From NCBI GenBank assembly GCA_001939145.1, contig LSRX01000829.1:42364-106363 (forward strand): a stretch of DNA of 64,000 bases. The letters run 5' to 3'. Positions 1 to 9,840 of the stretch are shown piece after piece. The notes below the pieces were generated by a model. That model made no database searches and was not told the DNA's origin. It saw nothing but the letters and a program-made list of their open reading frames with translations. Position 1 is the stretch's first letter, and every line of letters starts with the position of its first letter. The position numbers and the translations under genes are program-made. Source of the DNA: Symbiodinium microadriaticum. Its lineage: Eukaryota > Sar > Dinophyceae > Suessiales > Symbiodiniaceae.

Positions 1-180
1 TGTTTTGGTAGTGTCCGTCACCTTGGCCGCGTATTCTCGAGTGACCTGGAGTAAGTACCTGCAACAACCAGCGGTTTCCGCAGGCAAGAGCGCAAGCTCG
101 TGCACATGTTAAAAGGCTGAGATCTAGGCTATGTGTCCGAAGTATTTCGCAGTTGAAGATGGGGCGCGCCCTTTCCGTGC

Positions 181-651
181 ATGGTGGGACTTCGTCGATC
201 AATCGAGTCTCCTCGGTTTCGCTTTTCTTCTGCCGTCTGCGATTCCCGCGCCCAGCTCTGGGAGACGAAGCACGATGAAGCCCAGAGGTCTGCCCGCAAG
301 CACAGCCTTGGACGAGTGGCTGCGTTGGTTTCGGCAAAGCTGAATCGGCCCGTCGCCGAACGTCACCTGCCAGAGCCATGGCAGTTTGGCACAGACGAGA
401 TTGTGCCGTTCCCAAGACTGCCAGCAGGCCCTTCACTGGCCCAGCGCGAGGAGAGTTTCAGTGCACAGTCTTGCAGGCGTCAGGTGCGAGACGTTTTGCT
501 AACGTCCTGGCAAGAAGCGTACGAGAAGTCGGTGGAGCTGTCATTGCATGATACCCTGGCAGGGAGACGATTAGCCTATGCTGAGAATGCCTGGCGGGCG
601 CTTGCGCAACCCTACCACGTCAGGCCACGGGGGCAAGAGCCGCATAGCTAG
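181..651 (+). CDS. candidate coding exon(s), unknown protein
   Basis: An open + frame of about 156 codons. The last two thirds look protein-like: mixed Arg/Glu/Gln-rich helices, with the stretch around residues 95-150 rich in Ala, Glu and Arg. No family is recognised. It lies 58 bases upstream of a longer open + frame and may be an exon of the same gene, because the in-frame stop at its end could lie in an intron. No splice site is clear enough to fix either edge. The first 180 bases of the window show no coding signal I can defend. Confidence 0.3.
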   Translation: MVGLRRSIESPRFRFSSAVCDSRAQLWETKHDEAQRSARKHSLGRVAALVSAKLNRPVAERHLPEPWQFGTDEIVPFPRLPAGPSLAQREESFSAQSCRRQVRDVLLTSWQEAYEKSVELSLHDTLAGRRLAYAENAWRALAQPYHVRPRGQEPHS

Positions 652-708
652 AGAGTACTGTGGGGGTGTCATGAACTTTGGACTTGACGCTCTGCACCAC
701 TGTGATTG

Positions 709-1707
709 ATGCAGCATGTGCACTGCGACTTGTTAGATTTGCTTTGGACCTTGAGGCTGGAAGGCCCACTGCGCGAGGAGGCGAAGTGCTTGCCAATGGA
801 GGGCATCGCTGAAAGCAATGCCGAGGGCACCGCAGACGATGCGACATTGGGTGCAGGCATGTCAACAATCCAGGTTGAGGAGTCCTTGCAAGAGGATCTT
901 CGGCCTGTTCCAGTTAGCAGGTTAGAAGCTGCCTTGCCACCTGCACCGGTGCCCAGACGCGCGCAGGCGAAAGGCAGATGGCCCTTGCGACGCAAGACGA
1001 GCCTTGAGGAGCCACAGGCCCCATCGCCGAATCCTGGCGTGCTCGGTTTCGCATCCAAGGAGGATGCGGAGAGGTCCATGAGAGCCTGGCTGCGTCTCGA
1101 GCAAGGCGACCGCGAGCCGGATCAGGGTGACGGTCACGCTCAGAACGGTGTGGGCGAAGGTGATGTACGTGCTGTCACCGGCGGTGGGCCCAACACGCGG
1201 CTGCTGCAACCATTGCCGAAACAGCAAGCTCGCACGAGTTTTGCATCAGCTGTCAGCTCGATTGAGAGTGCCTTGCACGACGAGGTGGCCGCACGAGACT
1301 CAGCTGACTCGGCGCAGTCCGGTTCGACATCCGCTGACTTGGAAGCTTCGGAGAGTCTCGAAGTCAACTCGTCCGACATGGAGCTACGTCAGCAGACTCC
1401 TTACACGGATCTGGAGACGGAGTTCGTCTTCAGGGAGATCCAAAAGCGAGAGCAGGAGCATCCTCCACAGCAACCACACTTGAGCCAAATTGGGCATCGG
1501 CAGCACTGGCTCGATCTAATCGAGCACAGGGTGTTGCAGCAAGTGGTGGTGAGCAAATTGATTGCGGAGCCCGGCGGCCACGCTGTCCGAGCGCGAAGCC
1601 TAGCCAGTGCCGATGACTGTTGCATTTCTTCGGGTGCATGTCCGTCAGTTGAGTCTGTGACGAAGCGAATGTTCGGAGGAACTGCCCAGGTTGTAGGCAT
1701 CGAGAAT
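709..1707 (+). CDS. long coding exon, unknown acidic protein
   Basis: About 330 codons stay open on + in a GC-rich background, with coding-like composition: acidic and Ser/Glu-rich segments around residues 35-80 and 195-230, a Pro/Arg patch near 85-115, and a final helical stretch with charged heptad-like spacing (residues 235-290). An ATG at 709 could be the start, but a cag acceptor ends at 714, so this may equally be an internal exon. The frame closes at 1708-1710. No domain is recognised. It sits between another open + frame and the next long + frame, so all three may be exons of one gene. Confidence 0.45.
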
Positions 1708-1725
1708 TGATGTTTAAAGCGGCAC

Positions 1726-2670
1726 ATGAACAAGTGCAGGTTGCACAATTGTGAGCTACGTAGCAGCGTACCAGCAGCGAGTGTCAATATGTATATCTTC
1801 CTCATCCTGTGGTTCCATTTTGCTGCGTGCTTTCGTTTCTGCCATGGCCACGACCTCTTTGAGCTCGCGTTGTGCCGGAGCCTCGAAAAAACCCAGTTGC
1901 CGAGACTCGCCGAGATCGCACAGAAATTTCCGCGCTTCCAGGCGCAGAATCCGGCGCGGGCCTCGGCCTCGGCCTCGGCCTCGGCGCGGGTGCTGCGATC
2001 TCGGCGAGTGCCTTCGCCTTCCTCGCGGCTGCGGCCGCTGCCCGCTTGGAAGGAGGAGGTCGGTTCCGGTCCCGCAAGGCCCGTTTTTGGTGCAGCTTTT
2101 GTGGCTCCAACAGAGGTACCTGCCGGGCCTTCGGAGGCAGGATTAAAGGCAGCAGAGATGCAGAGGGCCACACGAAAGCAATCAGGTGGCCCTGGCACTT
2201 GGGGGAGGTGGACTCCTCGGTGCGGCAGCTTCCGGCAGACGATTGCCCAGGCACATCGAACATTGCGATGGTTGCTGCAACATTGCCTGCCCTGTGAGCT
2301 TCTGTCATCCAACTCTGATTTCTGCTCTAGTTCTGCTCGTGTAAGGCGCCGAGCCCAATCCGGGCAAGCTGATGTCCAGCAGGCACAGCAGGCGCAGCAG
2401 CAGGCGCAGACACAGGAGAGTTTTTTTCCTGCTGTTTCTTTTTCTTCTTCTTCCCGCTTCTTCGAGGCGGTCCTAGACTTCATCGAGGAAGTCGGAGCCG
2501 GAAACTATCAGGTGCAGCAGGAGCCAGCGCGGGGAGGCAGGTACTTATCTTCCAACAGTCTTCCGTCTAATGATGCCAGGCGCTGCTTCTCGCATGCTTC
2601 TTTTTCAGAGACTCGGCAGCGGATAGCAGAGGCAGCCCACCATCTGGGGTTGCTTGAAAAGCTAAGGTGA
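1726..2670 (+). CDS. unknown protein; possible R3H-like C-terminal part
   Basis: A 314-codon open + frame, in the same frame as the preceding exon but separated from it by one stop. The middle is low complexity (an Ala-Ser run over a CCTCGG hexamer repeat, then Gln/Ala-rich). Near the end two pieces resemble an R3H single-stranded nucleic-acid-binding domain: a helix around 2455-2508 (FFEAVLDFIEEVG) and, after a possible intron ending in a T-rich cag at 2610, a second helix (RQRIAEAAHHLGLL). R3H domains carry an Arg-x3-His pair. Here the spacing is only approximate, so the assignment is tentative. A second + frame over 1872-2297 has a Cys pair and could be the true reading of the middle part. 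Confidence 0.33.
   Translation: MNKCRLHNCELRSSVPAASVNMYIFLILWFHFAACFRFCHGHDLFELALCRSLEKTQLPRLAEIAQKFPRFQAQNPARASASASASARVLRSRRVPSPSSRLRPLPAWKEEVGSGPARPVFGAAFVAPTEVPAGPSEAGLKAAEMQRATRKQSGGPGTWGRWTPRCGSFRQTIAQAHRTLRWLLQHCLPCELLSSNSDFCSSSARVRRRAQSGQADVQQAQQAQQQAQTQESFFPAVSFSSSSRFFEAVLDFIEEVGAGNYQVQQEPARGGRYLSSNSLPSNDARRCFSHASFSETRQRIAEAAHHLGLLEKLR
1961..1985. repeat. hexanucleotide repeat (CCTCGG)n
   Basis: About four perfect copies of CCTCGG inside the preceding open frame. On + they encode Ala-Ser, in another frame Gly-Leu. The repeat explains why several overlapping frames stay open here. Confidence 0.85.
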
Positions 2671-2862
2671 AGCTGCAGAGCTGGATGCTAGAGCCTTGTT
2701 GCCAGATCGGAGTGTGTGAGGTTGTGTCAGGGGATAGATCGGCTCGTCAGGTGATCTCACCCTTGACCACGGCGTGGCGGCTTGAATGGGCCCTTGTGAC
2801 AGACCAGGCTTCGTGCATGGCGAAGGGCGGACGGGGCACAAGCAGGGCACGGAGCTTTAGGC

Positions 2863-5800
2863 ATGTTCGAGGTGGCGCTGCTTGCATCAGTGGGGTACTT
2901 TGGATTTGCAGCCGCGCGCTTAAGCACGAGCGCCCCTAGTGGCAGAGAGGATTCGCTAGCATATTCCAGAGGCCTTCATTCCGTATCTTGCCATGTGAGG
3001 CTGGCACGCTTCTGTCCGGCTTGCTTGGCGATCAGTTCGGGCTTTGTGCCTGGCACGGAGAAGGTATTCCACTTGCTTTGCCGTCGACCGTGATGTGTCT
3101 CAGGCGCCGTGTGCCGATCCTTGTTGGCTACATGGGGGTCATTATTGGGACTGTGCCTGAGCTGCTGTGAAGAAGCCCTGAGCAATCTCGGTCCACTCGA
3201 TCGAACTCGCAGGTCTTGGGGGATGTGGGGTGCGGCATCGCCCTTGATCGCTTGTACCTCGGACTTAGAGGATGTTACTTTTAAATTCTATGTTTGTGTC
3301 CAGCTTGAGGTCGGAGTTTTCAGAGCGGTCACGGGGTTCTCAGTGAGTGCCTCGGCGAGCTATGCAGCCCTTTGCAAGAATGTCTGAAGCTGTCTCCATT
3401 TTTCATCTCCGAGGTTGGTATCGGAGTGCCCGCCTCGTTGACAATGGTCGCAAGGTTCCCGGAAATCCTCAGCCTCAGCCGCCTGGGCCTAGCTCTCGCA
3501 GCTCTGGTGAGTTCCGAGGCAGAGATCGCTCCAGCCAGCAGCCCGGACCCGAGCAAACTCAGCTTTGCATCATTCAGCGCATCACTGCATCACTTCTGTC
3601 AGGTCGTGCTCAGCTCCTGAGTGTCTGCTACGCTGCGATCGCGTCTCCTTGCAGCATGTGCTCTTTCATGTCACGAAAGCTTTTCGGGAGCTTGTGGGAG
3701 TTGTCGGTACGTAAGAAAACGGGGGAAAAACAGACATTCTAGGGTCTTTAGGTCCGAGAACTCGAGACTCAAAGGCATGTAGCGAGAGGGGTCCCCCCTC
3801 ACCCTTCTGTGGCCTGATCTTTCGGGCAGAAAGACGTGATGACATTGACTTCGTCTTGATGCACTCACCCAGTGCAAGTCTCAGTGTTGGTTCACTTCCT
3901 GAAAACAGAAACGAGCTTTACCTACAGGAATACTTGCGAGTTGTAGAAAAGAAGGGTCTCTAATATGAGCCTAAATAGTCGGATCCTTACGACAAGGCCC
4001 CGTAAACAAGGTCAAACCCAAGGAAATGCAACTCCCAATAGGATTGGAGAAGAAGCTGCCTGTAGGACAGACACCCGGCGCTTCGACTTGATAAAAACCT
4101 TCAAGCGCTTTCTCAGCTCTTTCATCTCTTTCGGGTCTAGGCTTTCAAGTGCGTACGTTGAATTTCTGGGCGGCGACCCGTTACCCCTCCATCTCTTCCG
4201 GCTTAAGGGGGCCATTGGCCTGTCTTTGTCCGTCTGTCCTCGGAGTTGATTCGAGTCTTAGAAGCTTCGGGGGAGGCATGTGGTACAAGTCTAGAGAGAA
4301 GACTTCGCTTCCCGTTCCACATGCAATTAAAAGCCAAGGTTCGGGGCCCTCTATGCTGTGCAGAGCCGAGATGACTTGTTGTGGTCTTGTTCGATCGACG
4401 GAGCTGAGCTGCTGAGGATCTTGGACTCTACCTTTTTCTTCCGGATCTGAAATCTGGGGATTGGCGAAGTTCTGACCTGAAGCCACATGATGCTCAATGT
4501 GTGACAGCAACGCAGCATCCGCGAGGCTTGTGTGCTTGGTCAGCTATTCCAGCAGCACTGGTGGCTACCTCAGCTTCGAAAAAGCAAAAATATGGTCTAG
4601 GGGCTCGTTGTTCCGGCGACTCTTGTGTGAAAGGCACTCCCCATCGCCTTGCTGGAGCTGGAGGCCAGCTTGGGCCGCCTCGACCTGTCCCATGGCTGTC
4701 TTGCTTCGTAGGACACGCCGGTGTTCCATATGCTCAAGGCACCGCAGCCGCACTGCTGCGGCTGCACAGCATCAGTCTTTGAGCCTTTTCGTGGCTTGGG
4801 CAAGCCAGGGAGACGCGGCCAATGTCTCGCGGGCGTGCAGCTCAGTGCAGCTCAGAGTCGGCGAGCGGGAATCCAGGAGACGGTGTCGGAAACCTGCGCG
4901 CCTCTTCCGTGCGATGAGGTCCTTTCTAAGATGGCGGAACGCAATGGCCGTTCAGTCAGAGCCACACAGCAGCCACTGGTCGGATCGAGAGTATGTCTAA
5001 AGCCTGAGGTCACTTGGAGGCCACCTCCACTGCCCTCACGAAGCGCTTCGACTGGGGCAGCTTCGCCGAGTGGACGCACAGAAGTCATGTCCCTAGCCTT
5101 TTGGTTTGGCGATGCCAGAGATTGCAAGAGACTTCTCCCTTCTTCAGGTCGTCTGGCAAAGTTTCCAGGCTTCGCGTCTTCCCCTTTTGGGAAGCGCAGT
5201 GCCTGACACTCGTGATGCTTGAAAGATGAGCTTGTTCTACATCCTACCGTTGAAGGTTGGATTTCACCTACAACTTTACAGGCTTTGGCTGTGGCTTCTC
5301 ATCTGCAGAATGGAATGGCTTATTTCGGAGCCAGATCCTGCACTTTGAGTGCTTTTGCAGGCTACTTTTTCCCTTTGATCATCTCGGAATTGGCAGAGGC
5401 GGGCACCGCCCGTGTCTATGGAATACTGTAGTGCCCATGTGGCAATCATCATCTCCGACCTGCCAAAGGGTGCACCGCTGCCCCCCGTTCCAGCCTGAGA
5501 TTCGTCGGGGTAATGACTGCTTTGGCTGCTTCAGTCCAGGTTGAGCTCTCATGAGCCTGCAAGATGCTCAGGTCGGTGAACTTGTCCTTGCAAATCTGGT
5601 GGCCTTCCCTGCTTTGTATCTGGCGTACCAGGCCATGTGGCCCTCCCTGTCGAGATTTGCTCAGCATGCCACGAAGTTCTCTGCTGCATCGAGGCCCTGC
5701 AGTCCAGGTACGGCTACAAAGAGGCTGGGTTTGTGGGCTGGAAAGTCTCTGGGAGGGAGCTTGGGCTGGCCTCTTGCCGGACAGATCCTGATATTCGGTG

Positions 5801-5940
5801 GACTTCTCGAGATTGTCGCGGTTGCTTGCCTCCTGGTAAGTGGAGTTCTTCGGCCGCAACTTGGGGTCGAACAGTTCGCCTCGAACTTTGTGCTGGATGA
5901 AAGGTGCCGCTTCTTCCAGTCCTTGGGATCTTCCTTCTGA
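2863..5940 (+). CDS. major facilitator superfamily transporter (spliced)
   Basis: A multi-exon membrane transporter. A hydrophobic first segment (VALLASVGYFGFA, from 2869) is followed by the MFS loop 2-3 signature split over two exons: GLLGDQFG ends at 3040 with a GC donor and RRVPILVGY begins at 3104, joining in phase as G-x3-D-x2-G-R-R. Exon 3310-3342 gives VFRAVTGFS and stops at a canonical GTGAGT donor. Exon 3414-3506 continues VGIGVPASLTM and also ends at GTGAGT. Around 4885-4950 a loop-like segment (CDEVLSKMAERNG) matches the central cytoplasmic loop. Late membrane segments are at about 5361-5430 (YFFPLIISEL) and 5785-5835 (ILIFGGLLEIVAVACLL, ending at GTAAGT). Middle exons are not resolved. 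The superfamily is well supported; the substrate is unknown. A short open frame to 6098 might be the C-terminal tail. Confidence 0.72.
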
Positions 5941-7700
5941 AGCTGACGATGGTGTGTGGCCCCCCAGTCGTGCAGGGGACTGACACAGGCCTGCGGACCC
6001 GACCGCGATGGTTCTCTGAGGACATATTCACAGACCGTCAGTACCGTGAAGGTCCGGGCCCCCCAGGGATGCGCTTTTTCCACTTGCCATTTCCTTGAGC
6101 CTTGAGGCTGAGCTTTTCCCATCGCTGATCCGCGTCTCCGCACTGTCGATCTCCGGCACCTGCGGCCGCCTGGGGGCTCTGATTGCTCCTGCGCTGATCG
6201 AGGAGACTCGAGACTCATCGAGACTCCTAGTTTCGTAGGCTGTCATTTCGCAACGCCTGGGACTCTGTTGGACACAGAAGCAGTAGCTCGTGTGTCGCTA
6301 GCATGTCGTTGTATGGGTAGCCGGGTATTGGTGGCAGCAAGCAGTGATGCATTCACCAAATATCAGCTCTGTGAACGGTGCCTTTGCAAACCCAGTGCAT
6401 GCAAGTCCTGCACACCCAATGATACATAGGTTCACAGATTTCAAGCAGCCATCTTCATTCGGAATGAGGGAAAAGTAGGCATCGGGATTAAGAGTGCGAC
6501 AATCACAAGGCTTTCCAGGCCCGAAGCCTGGGAAATGCAACACTTGTTGAATTCTGCACTCTAGTCGACTCTGGGCGAAGGTTGCGCAGACCTCGCGTAA
6601 TACGCTCGGCTCCAGCTCCAGTCTAGAAAGCCCGGTTTCTGCCCTCTGTCCCGTGCAGCCTGTGCATGGTGTGCAACCCAGGGTCCGAGGTTTGTGGAGC
6701 CATAAGCATTCGTTAGATGAGGTAGACAAATATGTTTCTTGCACTCTCCCGACTTTCAGCCTGTGAGGAGACACGCGGTGACCCGGGAAGTCCAGACGAG
6801 TTTCGAGTGTTCTTGTCTCTGTTGGTTCAATGCCCAGTGTGCATACGCACCACATCATGACATGGCTGCCTGTGTTGATGCAGTTGCGGTGTCAACCCAG
6901 GCATTCGTGTTAGTTGTCGCAACTGTCTTCGGTGTCAGCCTTGTGTCCACTCCTCAAGCATGTGACAATCAAGTGTGGCCGTCCAAGAGATGCTCACAGC
7001 CAAGGCCCGAAACAAAAGGCAAGTCCACGACGTGAGTGATTGCAGGACGGCGCATGAGCTCAAGGTTCAAAAGGCATCAGCCGAGCTGCGCGTTGCAACT
7101 CATGATATGCTATAATATGCAGACTATCAGCATGCTCTTGGAAGCGATTTCGTGCACCTCGATCCTGTAGACGGAGGATGGGAAGCACGATACTTTAGAC
7201 TTCCTTGCAGCTGACAGAAGCGGCATGACAGACTCCTAGGCAAGACGCGGCGGGCGCGGGCAGGTCACCAGCCATCCAGGCTGTGGAACATGCGATATGT
7301 GTTGTTGGCTTTCACTGTATCTTCGGGGTTCCATGGGAATAATGGAGATTTCCGTGATTAGCCAGCATGGTTGAAGGCAATTCTGTCAAGATGCTTGCAG
7401 CGCAACTTATTTTCATTTGACAACTCCTGCGGGTTGTTCGTGGTGCGAAATCCTGCGGCCTTGAAGAAGCGTCTTCAGGCCGCATCTCAGCGACAAGGTG
7501 GAGGAGCAAGGCAGGATCCCTGACATTCCAGACCATGCAATGCAGTCCTGAAGTCTGTGAAGTCTTGCCACCTCCGTCTATGTGCCTAGTGTCGTGCAAA
7601 ACGGAGCGAAGAGATTGAATGCTCTTCCGAGTCTCCCTGTGGCACCAGGAAGCTCTCTCCCGGTGGAGGCTTTAGCCGGTTTCCAGGCAGATCGGCCGAA
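5941..7700. other. stretch without a defensible gene
   Basis: Apart from a possible tail of the upstream transporter (open + frame to 6098), I see no convincing exon. The longest frames here (minus 6298-6858 and minus 5661-6218) have random-looking Cys/Arg/Ser-rich composition and no splice-supported motif. Confidence 0.4.
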
Positions 7701-7776
7701 ATGCAGCGCCATGTACATAAAGACAAGAGCCTGTTTTGCCAGGCTTTCCAGTTCGAATTGAAAACTTCTTCAGCTG

Positions 7777-7923
7777 TTTGCAGAAGAGAAAGCATGAAGT
7801 CCCTGTGCGTCGAAACGTCCTCAGGGCCAGGATGGCCGGAGGGCGACCGGTGCTCATCGGTCGCCGGAAGTCAACAGCGATTGCGAGTGCAGAGTGTGCG
7901 GGGGCTGCCAGCTTCGCTGCAAT
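7777..7923 (+). CDS. candidate exon, basic protein
   Basis: A short + segment inside a longer open frame with coding-like composition: basic (KRKHEVPVRR, GRRKSTAIAS) and then Ala-rich. It may be a 5' exon of the PDZ-containing unit that begins about 900 bases downstream, or unrelated. No family is recognised and neither splice edge can be fixed. From here to 8822 nothing else is persuasive, although an open + frame at 8243-8425 exists. Confidence 0.22.
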
Positions 7924-8822
7924 GACTTTGCGTTTTTGCCGCAAGCTCTTCTCCTTTTTTGGAATTTTGGCTCAGCTCAGCGTTGGGTTGAGCCGTCTTG
8001 ACGAGCATGCCCAGCACAGTAGTTCACTTCAGCGCTTGACAAGAGGTTACTCTTACCAGTACTCGCGAGAATGCAGAAGCTGTACCCTTCAACAGGCACC
8101 CAAGTAGGCAACTCGTGCAGCATTGTCGTTGTGAAGCACCGTGCGCCGTGTTTTGGCGCTACAGGTTTAGGGTCATCGCAGGGAACTTAGGACTTAGGGA
8201 TAGACGATTGTATTTGGTGCGGAGCCCTTTGCCGGCTAAGCGATGCAGGGGCCCATGATCCACACCTTCGAGGCAGAAGGGCCATCCGGTTACTTTTACT
8301 CTTGTCGTGTGCGCTGCAAACCTGCCCACAGGCGGAGTTTCCCAAGCCAGCTGGATCTCGCCTTGGTATCCAGCTGTCGTTGGTGTCGCCCTAAGTGCAG
8401 ATCTTGCCAGTCCCAAGCCGGGTGATCTATTGACGCATTGTTCTGGGGTGTGTCAGAAAAAGTCTTGTTCAGCGCATACTGAGGATATAAGATCAGAAGT
8501 CATAAGACAGGAGCAGGCAAGGTGATGTCTGCACAAGAGCGGCACGGATAGTTCTTTGCCGATGCCAATATAATTTCGCCTGAAGTAGGCAGCTGTGGGT
8601 ATGCGTTGTTGTGCTGCGGAGCTGTGGCGGGTGAAAAATTGTAGCTGCTGTGTATACTCGCAACTAACAGCGAGTTGCCAACGCGAGCCGCTGCCCCATC
8701 ACTGGCTCTGCGCGAGTTGTCTTAGCCTCAGGTCAACACACCCGACAGGGAAGGCTTGGTCGTCGAAAAGGCGCTTTCTCTCGTTTTGTTCTCGAGTCAG
8801 CACCGAGCACCGCTGCTCTGAG

Positions 8823-9496
8823 GTAGCCGACGGAGGGGCGGTGGATGCGTACAACAAGCCGTGCTCTTACCGTAGCTACAGCAGCAGCTTTGCCTGGAAG
8901 TCTCACAGCATGGTCGTTCTAAGGAAAAGCCCAGAGGGCTACAGGATACAGGAGGGAGACTTGGTGGTCAAGGTCAATGGTGTTAACGTTCCCAGCCCAG
9001 GCTGCAAGTCCATTGTGCTCCAGGACTCCAGGGCCAACCGATTTTTCATGCCAAGGCTGATGGCCCGCTGGCACACCATATGCCAGCGATAGCTGGTAAA
9101 GTCATGGAGGCAAAGAGTTTCAGCACTTTTCGTGATTTTTTGTGTTTGTCTCTGTGTGTGTGTGTGTGTGTGTGTGTTTGTGTACTGCTCTAGTGGCTGC
9201 AGTGTGAAGGCCTCTACCATCCGACTGGAAGTGAGAAGATACTGTGCAGGCCAGCGCTGCAATGCTCTGACGGTGCAAGAGAAACTTTCTTATCTCGTGA
9301 GATGCCCCGGTTGCGAGTTGCGAGGACCCAACTTGGCGAATTCAGGCCCGGGTATGTGGAGCTTTGCCGTGCCATGTCAGCTTGTGCTGTGTGGCGAAGT
9401 CGTCCAGGCAGTGCAGCAGTGTCCAAGTCGCCGAACCTGCTTCCTCCACCCAACTTTCAGGACAGACAAACATGCTTTGCAACCCGGCTGAATTGA
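8823..9496 (+). CDS. PDZ-like domain, copy 1 (spliced)
   Basis: Exon 8823-8857 encodes VADGGAVDAYN and ends in the middle of a codon at a GC donor. Exon 8930-8981 encodes PEGYRIQEGDLVVKVNG and ends before GTTAAC. Joined, they give the centre of a PDZ domain: the V-x-x-GGAVDA(Y/W)NK turn followed by GD-h-h-x-VNG. A possible final piece (GYVELCRAMS) lies in the open frame 9302-9496. PDZ domains bind C-terminal peptides and act as scaffolds. The same exon phases recur in the copy at 13.8 kb, which supports duplication. Whether this copy belongs to the same transcript as the copies at 13.8 and 15.7 kb cannot be decided here. A (GT)n microsatellite lies in the putative intron. Confidence 0.55.
9152..9177. 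repeat. (GT)n microsatellite
   Basis: About thirteen GT units following a T-rich stretch, inside the probable intron of PDZ copy 1. Confidence 0.95.
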
Positions 9497-9840
9497 CCTG
9501 TGGCTTGCAGGAAGTCTCCGGCAACTGGACCGGGCTGCGGCCTCAGAAATCTAGAGACTGGCAGAGCTGACCGAGCTGGCGAAATTTTGCATTCGGGCAG
9601 GACGGGCTCCTCGCAGCCTGCAGATGCAGACGTGCGAGCCTACATACAAATCGAAATACCTCGCTTGACTGCCTGTTCGTGTGTCAAGGCTGGTGCCTTG
9701 GGCCGGCATGGCTGGAAGGCCTGGCGCTGCCGCAAAACCATATGTAACCATCGATACCGGAAGCCTCGACCAGGTTCAGAGCCAGACGGCCCCGACAGCG
9801 CCGTTCTTCTCAGACATGCAGCTGCCTTGGACTTTGGCGT

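Noticed and set aside
1401..2483. Minus-strand open frame of 360 codons
   Set aside because: Cys/Arg/Ser-rich shadow of the + exons and of the CCTCGG repeat. No motif and no splice context.
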